Positions 18,008-26,488 of a stretch of 63,245 nucleotides of DNA are shown in pieces; within the stretch, counting starts at the first letter, position 1, and each line of letters opens with the position of its first letter. The stretch lies in the NCBI GenBank assembly GCA_007126575.1, contig SLBA01000070.1, positions 1 through 63,245 of the forward strand. Reading direction: 5' to 3'. The notes under the pieces are model-generated. The model was not told the origin of the DNA. It did not search any database and worked only from the letters and a program-made list of their open reading frames with translations. This stretch comes from Gemmatimonadota bacterium. GTDB lineage: Bacteria > Gemmatimonadota > Gemmatimonadetes > Longimicrobiales > Gaopeijiaceae. Position numbers and translations under genes: made by a program.

Positions 18008-18069
18008 GGAGCTGGGAGGACCGGATGGCGGGCCTGGGGCCAGCCGGGGAGGAGCTGGGAGGACCGGAT
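18008..18069. repeat. Two 19-base direct repeats
   Basis: GGAGCTGGGAGGACCGGAT occurs at 18008-18026 and again, without mismatch, at 18051-18069 (43-base period). They sit just past the stop of the CopC-like gene. With the inverted repeat at 17917 they make most of this 250-base gap repetitive. Confidence 0.8.
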
Positions 18070-18079
18070 CCAAGGCCGA

Positions 18080-18505
18080 CTACTCCGGCTGGAGCCGGAA
18101 GCTGAAGTCGCCGCGCTGGGAATGACCGTCCTGGGCGATCACCCGCCAGTGCACGGTGTAGTCGCCGGGCATGATGCCCTCTTCGGCCAGCTCGATGTAC
18201 ACCTGGCGCGGGTCGCTCTCGTCGGCGGTCGCTTCACCGGTCGGGACCAGTTCCTCGGCGGGGTCCGCCAGACGAACGGTGGTTCCACTCATCACGGGGG
18301 GCTCCGAGAAGAAGAGACGGATCTCGGTGGGGGATTCGACGATCGTGGAATCCGCCATCGGCTCCGAGCGCAGGAGCTCCAGATGGGGAGGGGCGAGGGA
18401 ATCGGCCGAGGTCGGAGCCGCTACTCCGGCTCCCAGCGACATGACGATCAGGGCCATGGCGACCAGGGCGCGCTTCTCCGAGGCGGGGCGTGCAGAAGGA
18501 TTCAT
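18080..18505 (-). CDS. CopC-domain periplasmic protein
   Basis: A 141-residue exported protein with one CopC/YobA-type beta-sandwich domain. After a signal peptide come PHLELLRSEP, SPTEIRLFFSEPP and the C-terminal block DYTVHWRVIAQDGHSQRGDFSFRL, which match the family. CopC proteins bind copper in the periplasm and often work with CopD. Here the His of PHLELL and of DGHSQ are present, but no CopD-like membrane gene is adjacent. A perfect palindrome AAGCATGCTT lies 27 bases upstream of the ATG and could be an operator. Confidence 0.85.
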   Translation of the reverse strand: MNPSARPASEKRALVAMALIVMSLGAGVAAPTSADSLAPPHLELLRSEPMADSTIVESPTEIRLFFSEPPVMSGTTVRLADPAEELVPTGEATADESDPRQVYIELAEEGIMPGDYTVHWRVIAQDGHSQRGDFSFRLQPE

Positions 18506-18653
18506 CGGTGTCGGAACTCCGTGTTGAGTTGAAGCATGCTTGGGTTCCTACGCCGGGAATATCGAGAAGGGTCCGCCCGCCCGGTGCGGCCCGCGACGGG
18601 TAGTCATCGGCTCCGACTTCCGGTAGCTTTTCCCGCGCCGAGCGGCCGGCCAT

Positions 18654-18690
18654 GCGGGAATGCCTGATCGGGGGCTGCGGGAATGCCTGA
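18654..18690. repeat. Short direct repeat upstream of the decarboxylase gene
   Basis: GCGGGAATGCCTGA occurs at 18654-18667 and 18677-18690, a 23-base period. A third, degenerate copy starting GCGGGAACG follows at about 18700. The set lies between the divergent CopC-like and decarboxylase genes. Confidence 0.6.
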
Positions 18691-18770
18691 CTGGCGACCG
18701 CGGGAACGCGGTGACGCCCGGACAGGATACCTGAACTCGCCCCTGCCCATCTCCAACACGCGGACCCTTC

Positions 18771-20246
18771 GTGCCCACTTCCGACCGACCCCTTCCCGAA
18801 CGATCCCTCGATCCTCAGGACTGGGAGGCCTTCCGGGCGCTCTCGCACCGCGCGGTGGACGACATGGTGGACTGGCTTCGACAGCGCGACGACGAGCCCG
18901 CCTGGCGTGAGGTACCCGACGAGGTCGCCGAGGCGCTGAGCGAGCCGCTGGCCCCCGGCGGAGAAACCGAAGAGGCGATATACGCCGATTTCCTCGAGAC
19001 GGTACTCCCGTACAGTCTGGGCAACACCCATCCCCGCTTCTTCGGGTGGGTCCACGGCAGCGGCACTCCGATCGGGGCGCTGTCGGGCTTCCTGGCCGCG
19101 ACGATGAATGCGAATCTCGGGGGGCGTGCACAGGCACCGGTGCTGGTCGAGCGGCAGGTGCTGGACTGGGCCCGCGAGCTCTTCGGATTCCCGTCGGGCT
19201 CCGGAGGCATCCTGCTGAGCGGTACCTCGATGGCGACCGTGGTGGGACTCGCGGTCGCCCGCCACCGAGCGACCGGGGGCCGCGACCGCGTCGAGGGGGT
19301 CCAGGACATGCCCCGACTCGTCGGGTACACGTCGTCCGAGGCCCACAACTCGATAGCAAAGGCCTTCGAACTTCTCGGGCTGGGGAGCGACGCCCTTCGG
19401 GAGATCCCCGTCGACGCCGAGGGTGGCCTGGATCCCGAGCAGCTGGAGCGGGCGGTTCGAGAGGACCGCGCGGCCGGACACCACCCCTTCGCCGTCGTGG
19501 CGACGGTCGGCTCGGTCAACACCGGTGGGTTCGACGACCTGGAGACGCTCAGGAGGGTGGCGGACCGCCACGACCTTTGGCTGCACGTCGATGGCGCGTT
19601 CGGCGCCGCAGCCCAGCTCTCGCCCCGGTTCGCTCCCATTCTGAGGGGCATCGACGAGGTGGACTCGCTGGCCTTCGACTTCCACAAGTGGCTGCAGGTG
19701 CCGTATGACGCGGGATGCGTCCTGATCCGCGACGGAGAGCTGCACCGGGCGACCTTCGAGTCCCGACGCGACTACCTGACCTCGCAGGAGAGTGGAGCGG
19801 CGAGTGGCGAGCCCTGGTTCTGCGACTTCGGTCCCGAACTGAGCCGGGGCTTCCGTGCACTCAAGGTCTGGTTCACCCTCCGGCACTACGGTACCGAGCG
19901 CCTCGGACAGATGGTGGAGCGGTCCTGCGACCAGGCGACCCGGCTGGGGGCCCGGGTCGAGGCCGAGGCGGAGCTGGAGCTGATGGCCCCCGTGACGCTC
20001 AACGTGGTCTGCTTCCGGTACCGGGCCCCGACGGCCTCTCCCGAGGAACTGGATCGGCTGAACCGCGAGATCCTGATCGAGCTTCACGAACAGGGGCTCG
20101 CCGTGCCATCGCCCACCCGGGTCGGGGGCCGGTTCGCCCTGCGCGTATGCATCTGCAATCATCGCACGGGCCCGGAGGACATCGACGCGCTCGCCGAGGC
20201 CACCCTGGCCATCGGACAGGAGGTCTCGGGGCTGGTCGCCGTGTAG
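18771..20246 (+). CDS. Group II pyridoxal-dependent decarboxylase (aromatic-amino-acid type)
   Basis: A 491-residue PLP enzyme of the aromatic-L-amino-acid/tyrosine decarboxylase group. The PLP lysine is Lys306 in FDFHKWLQVPYDAGC; the cofactor-binding DGAFGAAAQ segment precedes it. N-terminal GNTHPRFFGWVHGSG and GGILLSGTSMAT are family blocks. It removes CO2 from an L-amino acid, most likely an aromatic one (Tyr, Trp or Phe), giving an amine. The start is GTG 18771. The gene is monocistronic, with a minus-strand gene downstream. Substrate choice cannot be read with confidence. Confidence 0.9.
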   Translation: MPTSDRPLPERSLDPQDWEAFRALSHRAVDDMVDWLRQRDDEPAWREVPDEVAEALSEPLAPGGETEEAIYADFLETVLPYSLGNTHPRFFGWVHGSGTPIGALSGFLAATMNANLGGRAQAPVLVERQVLDWARELFGFPSGSGGILLSGTSMATVVGLAVARHRATGGRDRVEGVQDMPRLVGYTSSEAHNSIAKAFELLGLGSDALREIPVDAEGGLDPEQLERAVREDRAAGHHPFAVVATVGSVNTGGFDDLETLRRVADRHDLWLHVDGAFGAAAQLSPRFAPILRGIDEVDSLAFDFHKWLQVPYDAGCVLIRDGELHRATFESRRDYLTSQESGAASGEPWFCDFGPELSRGFRALKVWFTLRHYGTERLGQMVERSCDQATRLGARVEAEAELELMAPVTLNVVCFRYRAPTASPEELDRLNREILIELHEQGLAVPSPTRVGGRFALRVCICNHRTGPEDIDALAEATLAIGQEVSGLVAV

Positions 20247-20267
20247 CGCAAGGGGCGTCCCCCGGCG

Positions 20268-20831
20268 TCAGCTCGGCTCGGCGACCTGGACGGGAACCGA
20301 CATGCGGAGCTCACCCTCGGCGGGGAGGACGACGGCCTCGATGGTATAGGATCCCGGCTGCTCCGGGGCCTCGATCTCGGCCTCCCAGAGCTCGCCCTCC
20401 TCACCCGAAGCGATCCGCTTCTCGGTGATCATCTGGGCAAAGGACCGATCCTGGCTCCAGCGAGTGACCTCGTCGCCTGCCTCGGTGGTGAGGATCACGT
20501 CGAAGAGCTGCGCGGTCCGGAAGTTCAGGGTCCGAGTCTCGGTCCCACGGTTCGAGAGCTGAAGGGTCAGCGTCACCGTCTCTCCCGGCTGGTACTCCAC
20601 CCGTTCCAGGCCCACGGTGAGCTGAAGCCCGTCCATCGGGTCGGCGGGGATGTCGGGTCCGGTGTCGGTCTCGGAGACTGGCTCCTCGGCGATCGGGGCC
20701 TCTTCGTCGGCACCGCAGGCGGTGATGCCCGACAGAAGCAGGAGGGGGAGGAGGGCCGCGGCGAGCGTGGAGGCGGTCCGGCCTCGGGCTCCGCAGCGCG
20801 GGGCGATCGGACGGTCACGGTTCGGAGACAT
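20268..20831 (-). CDS. BsuPI-like domain lipoprotein
   Basis: A 187-residue lipoprotein. The leader ends at LLLLSGITAC, a lipobox-like site, followed by an acidic linker. The rest is one immunoglobulin-like domain resembling the BsuPI intracellular proteinase-inhibitor family: EYQPGETVTLTLQLSNRGTETRTLNF, RTAQLFDVIL and EVTRWSQDRSFAQM. In this family the domain occurs on many exported proteins and inhibitor activity is rarely shown. Two ATGs are in frame; 20831 is chosen because GGAGG lies six bases before it. The start overlaps the upstream gene by 17 bases, so the two are coupled. Confidence 0.75.
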   Translation of the reverse strand: MSPNRDRPIAPRCGARGRTASTLAAALLPLLLLSGITACGADEEAPIAEEPVSETDTGPDIPADPMDGLQLTVGLERVEYQPGETVTLTLQLSNRGTETRTLNFRTAQLFDVILTTEAGDEVTRWSQDRSFAQMITEKRIASGEEGELWEAEIEAPEQPGSYTIEAVVLPAEGELRMSVPVQVAEPS

Positions 20832-21591
20832 CGACATCCTCCAGTCGGATTTCGGAAACGAGGGTGAGAAGGCCGTCTTCGAACCAGCGGTCGTAGTCGG
20901 CGACGTCGGTGATCCGCGGATCGGCGGTGTAGTTCTCATAGTCCTGGATGAGTATACCCCCGAGAGTCCTTCGGTTCACCGCTCGCCGGAATCGGGTCCC
21001 CCCATCTCCCGTGTGGTAGAGGTAGGCGAGGTAGTCGAGTGTTCCGCGCTCCCTGTCGAACCAGTAGATGAATCGGTCCTCCCAGTCGCGGCCTCCGCCC
21101 TCCTGCTCGAAGGTCACCTCGATCTTTCGCTGCACTCGACCCTCGAGCTCCGCCTCGCCCAGATCCCGCAGGATCACCGCGGGATCGTCGAGCCGAAAGG
21201 GGAGGAAGGCGAAGTAGACGACCGAGTTGACCGCGGTCTCGATCGAGGCCCGGGCGTCGGGGTCCAGCTCCACCGGCGCGTCGCCGACCCAGGCCCGGGT
21301 GCCGTCGTTGTCCATGACCTCGCGGGTTGCACGGCCCTCGTCATCGACGCCCATCCGCTCGTAGCGGAAGGCTCCCCGGTCCCGGTGAACATGGAAGGTG
21401 TGATCCCTGAAGCGGAATTCGACCTGCACCTGCTCGAAATGCTCGCCGCCGTGCACGTCGATCGCCCGCTGCACGACCCGGTGCGCGTCCGAGCCGGCGG
21501 TGTCGCATGCAGCCGCGGCGAGCGCGGTGAGCAGGAGAAGGGCCGCACGCCGAAGGCCCGGGGCGATGGAATCGTTCGTCGAGAGGGTCAT
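20815..21591 (-). CDS. DUF6503-like lipoprotein
   Basis: A 258-residue exported protein. The leader ends ALAAAACDT, a lipobox-like site. The body matches the pattern of DUF6503 proteins: an early AIDVHGGEHFEQVQVEFRFRDH, a central VVYFAFLPFRLDD, and YWFDRERGTLDYLAYLYHTGDGGTRFRRAVN. The fold is probably LolA/LppX-like, a lipid-carrying half barrel, by analogy. No catalytic motif is seen. It is followed by the overlapping BsuPI-like lipoprotein gene, so the two exported proteins are made together. Confidence 0.7.
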   Translation of the reverse strand: MTLSTNDSIAPGLRRAALLLLTALAAAACDTAGSDAHRVVQRAIDVHGGEHFEQVQVEFRFRDHTFHVHRDRGAFRYERMGVDDEGRATREVMDNDGTRAWVGDAPVELDPDARASIETAVNSVVYFAFLPFRLDDPAVILRDLGEAELEGRVQRKIEVTFEQEGGGRDWEDRFIYWFDRERGTLDYLAYLYHTGDGGTRFRRAVNRRTLGGILIQDYENYTADPRITDVADYDRWFEDGLLTLVSEIRLEDVDVSEP

Positions 21592-21649
21592 GCGCGTCCC
21601 TTCGGTCCGTGTGCGAACCCTTGTCCCCGGTGGAGGGAGCGGTGTATGG

Positions 21650-21678
21650 TTCTCAAATGCACCCCATGACCGTATGAT
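21650..21678 (+). promoter_or_regulatory. Candidate sigma-70 promoter for the 21725-23631 genes
   Basis: TTCTCA (21650-21655), a 17-base spacer and TATGAT (21673-21678). The -10 hexamer equals that of two better promoters in this window. A transcript from here would include the small ORF at 21725. Confidence 0.4.
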
Positions 21679-21724
21679 GGTGCCGACCCGGAAGCGATCG
21701 CCGTTCAGGTGCAGGAGTGAAGCT

Positions 21725-21859
21725 ATGTTCCGATCTGTCCCAGGAAAAGCCATGCGAGGGCCCCGTGGTTCCCGCTCGGGCTGCGGTGCGCCGGCCGGGT
21801 CGGGTCTGCCCCTTCGAGCCCCCGACTCCCGGCTCCGACTGGGCTGTGCGAAGCGGTGA
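21725..21859 (+). CDS. Possible 44-residue leader ORF coupled to the GYF-like gene
   Basis: A short ATG-started frame with AGGAG eight bases upstream. It encodes a very basic peptide (many Arg; two Cys) with no recognised domain. Its stop overlaps the GTG start of the next gene (GTGA), while that GTG has no good ribosome-binding site of its own. Translation of the small frame would bring ribosomes to the GTG. The peptide may have no function beyond this. It could be a chance frame in GC-rich DNA. Confidence 0.4.
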   Translation: MFRSVPGKAMRGPRGSRSGCGAPAGSGLPLRAPDSRLRLGCAKR

Positions 21860-23631
21860 CGGGTACGGGGCGGTTCCGGTACCGAGACGAGTCCGGAGAG
21901 GAGCACGAGCTTGCATCGGTCGAGGTGCTCTCCCGGAGGGTCGAGGAGGGGGCCCTGTCTCCGGACACTTCGCTGTTCGACGCGGGGACCGGCCAGTGGG
22001 GGCGCGCCGGCGACCTCCCCGTCTTCCAGTTCATCGTCGACGAACTCCGACGCGAAGGGCGGCTCCCCGAGGGCTTCGATTCCATCGATCCGGGCCCTGC
22101 CGCGCCGAAGTCCGAATCGAAGCCGGAGTCGGAACCCGATGCGGAGTCGTCGGCGCCACCCCCGTCGGAGTCCCCGCCGGAGTCCGAGGGCACGGCGCCC
22201 GAGGCACCCGAAGCGCCCTCCGAAGAGGACCCCGTGTCCGCCCCCGACACGCTGGAGCTCGAAGACGAGGATACCCCGATCGGGTCGGATCTCGAGGAGC
22301 TCCCCCTGACTCCGGACCCCTTCGAGATGCACCTTCCGCGGACGATGCAGGATGCGGCCGACGAGAAGGACGAGCCCGACGACGAGGACGCAGCGTCGAG
22401 CGATGACGGGCTGGACAACAGCCCGCTGCACGAGTGGATGCTGTCGCAGTCGCCACGCCCCGAGCGGGGGCCGGGCGACAAGCCGCCTCCGCCGACGCCT
22501 CCGCCGACGCCTCCCCCGGCGGAGGATTCTCCCCGCAGGCGGCTCAAGGGGATCGAGCCCCTCGCCTCGCAGGCCACCGGATTCGAGCCGACGGGGCCGG
22601 CTCCGAGCCTGGAGCGCGAGACCGAGGATGCGAGCGACGGCTCGGAGTGGGACACCCGCAGCCTCGATGCCGGTGTGGCGCCGGCCGGGGAAATCCGCTC
22701 CCGTCCCCCCCCTCCTCGTCGCGATGGACGGAGCCGGTCCCGACACCGGCTGAAGGATCGGCGGAAGGGGATGATCGCCGGGGCGACGGCGTTGGGGGGT
22801 GTGATCCTCCTGATCGCGGTGTTCATGCTCACGCCGGGCTCCGACGATCTCGCGGACCCGGTGCGTTCGACGGGGCCTCAGGCTCCCTCGGGGGTCTCGG
22901 ATCCGCTGCCCGAGCTCCCGCCCTTTCCACTCCCCGACGGGTCCATCGGGTGGGCACCCACGGCGGACGAGGCCCCGGAGTCCGCCGAAGGCCGGGTCGC
23001 CGAACTCCTGCAGGAGGCGGTGACGAGCGAGTTCGAGTGGCTCCTGGACTCGGTGCGGGTCGCGGGCGCGCTCGATGTCGTTCCTCCGGCGGGATGGCTC
23101 GGGGGCCGGTATCTGTCCGGCGCCTCGGACTTCGACGACGTCCCGGCGTTCTGGGAGGGCTATACCGCCTATATCGGGCAGCTCATGGAGGAAGACGAGG
23201 CGCTCTATCTCGAGGCTGCCCGCCGCGGGTGGGAGGCGCTGGCTCAGGCCGGTGACCTCGAGGAGGCGGGGGTGGAGGCTCCCGGGGGGCCGAACGCCTT
23301 CACGGCAGCCATGGCCGAGCGCTATGCGATCCTTGCCGAGGCTCGCGCGTCGCGCTATGAACGCCGACTCAGGGTTGCGACGGCCGCCGAAGAGCTCCAC
23401 GAGTTCCTCGTTCGAAACGAGGGCTCGATCGAGTACGCCCCGGCACTCGGGGGCGGGGTGTCGGCCGATCCGGTCCTCGAAGCCGTGCCCATGAACCAGG
23501 AGACCCGTCGAGGGCTGGAGGCCCACCTGGACCGACTCTTCCAGGCCCTCGACGAGACGCGCCGCGGTGTTCCCCCCGCGCTGGGGGGGCTCCGGACCGA
23601 GCTCTTCAACCGGCTGCGCGAGCCCGTCTGA
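21856..23631 (+). CDS. Membrane protein with N-terminal GYF_2/DUF4339-like domain
   Basis: A 591-residue protein. Residues 1-65 resemble a GYF_2 (DUF4339) domain: FRYRDESGEEH, VLSRRVEEGALSPDT, TGQWGRAGDLPVF. An acidic, proline-rich low-complexity region (about 75-300) contains a PPPPTPPPTPPP tract. A basic stop-transfer (RHRLKDRRKGM) precedes one membrane helix (about 312-330, IAGATALGGVILLIAVFML). The C-terminal 250 residues are helical and face the other side; no family is recognised. GYF_2 domains usually bind proline-rich peptides, and the internal Pro tract may be a self ligand. The start is GTG. Its last 26 bases overlap the convergent gene. Confidence 0.7.
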   Translation: MTGTGRFRYRDESGEEHELASVEVLSRRVEEGALSPDTSLFDAGTGQWGRAGDLPVFQFIVDELRREGRLPEGFDSIDPGPAAPKSESKPESEPDAESSAPPPSESPPESEGTAPEAPEAPSEEDPVSAPDTLELEDEDTPIGSDLEELPLTPDPFEMHLPRTMQDAADEKDEPDDEDAASSDDGLDNSPLHEWMLSQSPRPERGPGDKPPPPTPPPTPPPAEDSPRRRLKGIEPLASQATGFEPTGPAPSLERETEDASDGSEWDTRSLDAGVAPAGEIRSRPPPPRRDGRSRSRHRLKDRRKGMIAGATALGGVILLIAVFMLTPGSDDLADPVRSTGPQAPSGVSDPLPELPPFPLPDGSIGWAPTADEAPESAEGRVAELLQEAVTSEFEWLLDSVRVAGALDVVPPAGWLGGRYLSGASDFDDVPAFWEGYTAYIGQLMEEDEALYLEAARRGWEALAQAGDLEEAGVEAPGGPNAFTAAMAERYAILAEARASRYERRLRVATAAEELHEFLVRNEGSIEYAPALGGGVSADPVLEAVPMNQETRRGLEAHLDRLFQALDETRRGVPPALGGLRTELFNRLREPV

Positions 23632-25525
23632 TCACGAGGCGGGTGACCGGGTGTCCGATCCGGGCGGGGCGGTCGCGGAGGACCACCCGGGCTCCCATGC
23701 GACGGGCGGTGTCCTCCCACTGATCGGATCGCCGATAGTGGATCGGGGCGGCGGGTCCCATCGAGCCGTCGCCCCGCTTCGCGTTCACCCAGCGGTCCAG
23801 CACCTCGAGGAGGCGGGAGCCGAGCGCGGTGCTCGGGGTCGACTCGAGGATCACGACCCGGTCCGCCGTCACCCTCAGCGCTTCGGCCAGCACCCGATCC
23901 GGTTCCGCGGTGTGATGAAGGACGAAGGAGAGGACCACCGAGTCGACGGCGCCGTCCCGGAAGGGGAGCCGTTCTCCCTCGGCCCGGACTCGGGTCTCGT
24001 CGCTGAAGGGCATCGCCATCGGGTCGACGACCCAGGCGCTCGCTCCTCGGTCGGGGGATCGTCGCTCGAGTGCCCGGGCGACCTCGCCTTCGCCCCCGCC
24101 CACGTCGAGCCATCGGTGCCCCGTCAGGTGGGGGCCGATCCATCCCGCCTTCCGGCGGGCCGCGATCCGGCGGAGGGGGCGGAAGGCCAGCTCGCGGTAC
24201 TGGTGCAGCGCGAAAAGGAGCCATCCCCCCCAGAAGAGGGCGACGAGGGGCCAGTGGGGCACCCCCGTATAGGTGAGATAGGTCGGGAGTGCGGCCGCCG
24301 AGGCCCAGAGCCAGGCCGGCCGGAGGGTGTCGGTGAAGGGCAGGAAGGCGAGCACCCAGACCAGGTACCAGGGGTGCACCGTCGTGGCCATCACGAGGTA
24401 GAGGCTGAAGACGAGGACGGCGGCCCGGGAGAGGTCGTCGACACCGCGGACCCGGTGAAGGGTCACGACGAAGAGGGCGCCCACCAGAAAGGCCAGCCCC
24501 ATCGCGGTGCCCAGCCCCGCGTACGTCGCACCCGGAAGCGCCTCGAGCGCACCCTTGAGCAGGTAGTAGAGCCCGGCGTTGAACTCGAACAGACCGGTGT
24601 ACAGCCGCGCCGACTGCGCGATCCCCAGCAGGTCGCCCGGACGGAGGAAGGGAAGGGAGAGAAGCCCCATCGCCAGAAGCACCCCGAGGGGGGCGCGGAG
24701 CCCCCGAAGGACCTCCCCGAACCCGCGACGGGGGGCGTCGGCCGGGGGACCCAGGGCTCGCCAGACCAGGGGGGCCAGGATCAGGGGGATGCCCTTCGAG
24801 AGGACCGCGAGGCCCCAGCCCGCCCAGCCGAGCCATGCAGCGGAGGGTCGCGGCGCGTGGGTCAGCCCGTAGAGGAGGAGGCCGATGCCGAGGACCAATC
24901 CGCCCTCGGTGTGCCCGCCCCCGGCGATGGTGACGAGGACGAGGGGGTTCCAGGCGTAGAGCGCGAGGGCGGCGGGGGGGCGGCGCAGGCGGCGAAGCGT
25001 AGCGTGCAGGAGGAGGACGCCGAGCGTCTCGAGCAGGAGGAAGCCGCCCTTGATCGCCCAGGCCGCGGCCGGCCATCCCCAGAACCGGTAGGCGAGCGCG
25101 CCGGGCAGGAAGATCCACTGCGAGAGGGGAGGGTAGATCGAGAAATATCCAGGGGAGTTCATTTCCCGGAAGAGGTCGGTCCCGTGCAGGTGCGAGAGTG
25201 CGGGGTCGGCGGGCACCAGGGTGTAGGGGCGCACGCCCTCGAGGGTGAGGAGTCCGTCCCAGAGGTAGCGATACAGGTCGTCGGAGAGGTCGGGCAGGGG
25301 GATCAGGAAGACGACCCTGAGCAGGAGGGCTCCCCCGACCAGGACCCGGGGGCGCGCAAGCCAGCGGCGGTGCGAGGTCCAGAGGTGCGCGAGAGCGCCG
25401 AAGGCCAGGGCCCAGGGGAGGAGCGCGGGCACGAGCGATGCCCGCTGCGGGCCGAGGATCGCCAGGGCGACCGCGGACCCGAAGAGGAGGAGTGCGGATG
25501 GGAGGGGAGAGCGATTCGGGTGCAC
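23606..25525 (-). CDS. GT87-like polyprenol-phosphate glycosyltransferase fused to a methyltransferase
   Basis: A 639-residue protein. About 440 N-terminal residues form some 11 membrane helices with a GT-C signature: an early acidic site in LPDLSDDLYRYLWDG, and STKG-like helices with GGGHTEGG and a later TVHPWYLVW. This matches the mannosyltransferase families that use polyprenol-phosphate sugars. The C-terminal 180 residues are a class I methyltransferase with motif I WLDVGGGEGEVARAL, a post-I VVDPMAMPF, and LPFRDGAVDSVVLSFVLHHTAEPD. No stop or frameshift separates them, so the fusion appears genuine. A coupled glycosylation and methylation of an envelope lipid is inference. Confidence 0.82.
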   Translation of the reverse strand: MHPNRSPLPSALLLFGSAVALAILGPQRASLVPALLPWALAFGALAHLWTSHRRWLARPRVLVGGALLLRVVFLIPLPDLSDDLYRYLWDGLLTLEGVRPYTLVPADPALSHLHGTDLFREMNSPGYFSIYPPLSQWIFLPGALAYRFWGWPAAAWAIKGGFLLLETLGVLLLHATLRRLRRPPAALALYAWNPLVLVTIAGGGHTEGGLVLGIGLLLYGLTHAPRPSAAWLGWAGWGLAVLSKGIPLILAPLVWRALGPPADAPRRGFGEVLRGLRAPLGVLLAMGLLSLPFLRPGDLLGIAQSARLYTGLFEFNAGLYYLLKGALEALPGATYAGLGTAMGLAFLVGALFVVTLHRVRGVDDLSRAAVLVFSLYLVMATTVHPWYLVWVLAFLPFTDTLRPAWLWASAAALPTYLTYTGVPHWPLVALFWGGWLLFALHQYRELAFRPLRRIAARRKAGWIGPHLTGHRWLDVGGGEGEVARALERRSPDRGASAWVVDPMAMPFSDETRVRAEGERLPFRDGAVDSVVLSFVLHHTAEPDRVLAEALRVTADRVVILESTPSTALGSRLLEVLDRWVNAKRGDGSMGPAAPIHYRRSDQWEDTARRMGARVVLRDRPARIGHPVTRLVIRRARAAG

Positions 25526-25795
25526 GGCGGACGATACCCCCCGGCGGGGGTCGCGGGCAAGTCGGGGTCACCCGGTGTCCGCAATCGAGGACGGTTTTGG
25601 GGGATTGGGAGGGGGGGCGGGGTTCGGCGGCGAAGGGGGAGTTCGCCGTGATTCGCTGTGGGAGAGGGCGTTTCGGGCGGCGTAGGGCTTGGGCCGGGTG
25701 GCCGAGGCATCTTCGGCACGCCCGTTGCCCTCCTACGGGTCGAAGGGCCGAGGCGAGCCCCGTACGGGGGAATTCATCCTGCGCAGGAGGCGGTC

Positions 25796-26479
25796 ATGAG
25801 ACGGTTGAACTGGATTCTGGTGGGCGCCCTGGCGCTCGCCCTGGGAAGCCCCGCACCGGCGCAGGGCCAGGTGAGCGCGGGCGTCGTGCTCGACCGCGAT
25901 GGGCTGCGGGTGCTGCAGGTGGCGATCGGCCAGGTCTACCGGGCGCCGGTGCGCGAGGTGCAGCGCTACGGGCCCTCGCGGATCCACCCGGACGAGCTGC
26001 CCGTGGTCTACTTCATCGCGAGGGAGGCGAGGGTGAGTCCCGAAGCGGTGGTCGCGCTGAGAGACCGCGGGTGGAGCTGGATGGACGTGAGTCGGCACCT
26101 GGGGCTCTCGCCGAACGTCTTCGTGCGGCACCTGCCCCGGCAGGGGCCTCCGTACGGAAACGCGCACGGCTACTGGGCCCGGCAGGACCGGAATCTGCAC
26201 CGGCTCAGTGATCGCCAGATCGTCGACTACGTGAATCTCGCTTTCTGGAGCGACTACCACCGCCAGCCCGTTCAGCGGGTGATCACGGTGCGGGAGCAGC
26301 GGGGGGGCTGGAGCAGCCTGACGCAGGGGGTGTTCCTGCAGGGAAGCTCGGCCGGGCCCCCGGGTCTGCAGCGGCAGGGAGCCGCGGGCCCCGGTCGCGG
26401 GCAGGCCGGACCGGGGCGTGGGCGGGGCGGTCCCCCCGCGCATGCGGGTCGGGGGGGACGGGGACCGGGCGGGTGGTGA
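25796..26479 (+). CDS. Exported protein of unknown function with Gly/Pro/Arg-rich tail
   Basis: A 227-residue protein with a clear signal peptide (MRRLNWILVGALALALGS, cleaved near PAQGQ). The middle contains REARVSPEAVVALRDRGWSWMDVSRHLGLSPNVFV, a helix-turn-helix-like pattern seen in small exported proteins of unknown role. The last 50 residues are rich in Gly, Arg, Pro and Gln and are probably disordered. GCAGGAGG lies seven bases upstream of ATG 25796, which decides the start over in-frame alternatives from 25658. I do not recognise a function. Confidence 0.65.
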   Translation: MRRLNWILVGALALALGSPAPAQGQVSAGVVLDRDGLRVLQVAIGQVYRAPVREVQRYGPSRIHPDELPVVYFIAREARVSPEAVVALRDRGWSWMDVSRHLGLSPNVFVRHLPRQGPPYGNAHGYWARQDRNLHRLSDRQIVDYVNLAFWSDYHRQPVQRVITVREQRGGWSSLTQGVFLQGSSAGPPGLQRQGAAGPGRGQAGPGRGRGGPPAHAGRGGRGPGGW

Positions 26480-26488
26480 CGCCTCCGG

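Noticed and set aside
22490-22520. CCGCCGACGCCT repeat as a possible microsatellite or CRISPR-like array
   Set aside because: It is in frame and encodes a Pro/Thr tract inside the GYF-like protein. It has only two or three short units and no spacers.
20815-23526. Upstream extension of the DUF6503-like gene to 903 codons
   Set aside because: The region above 21591 is antisense to the GYF-like gene. The lipoprotein leader starts at 21591 with a ribosome-binding site.
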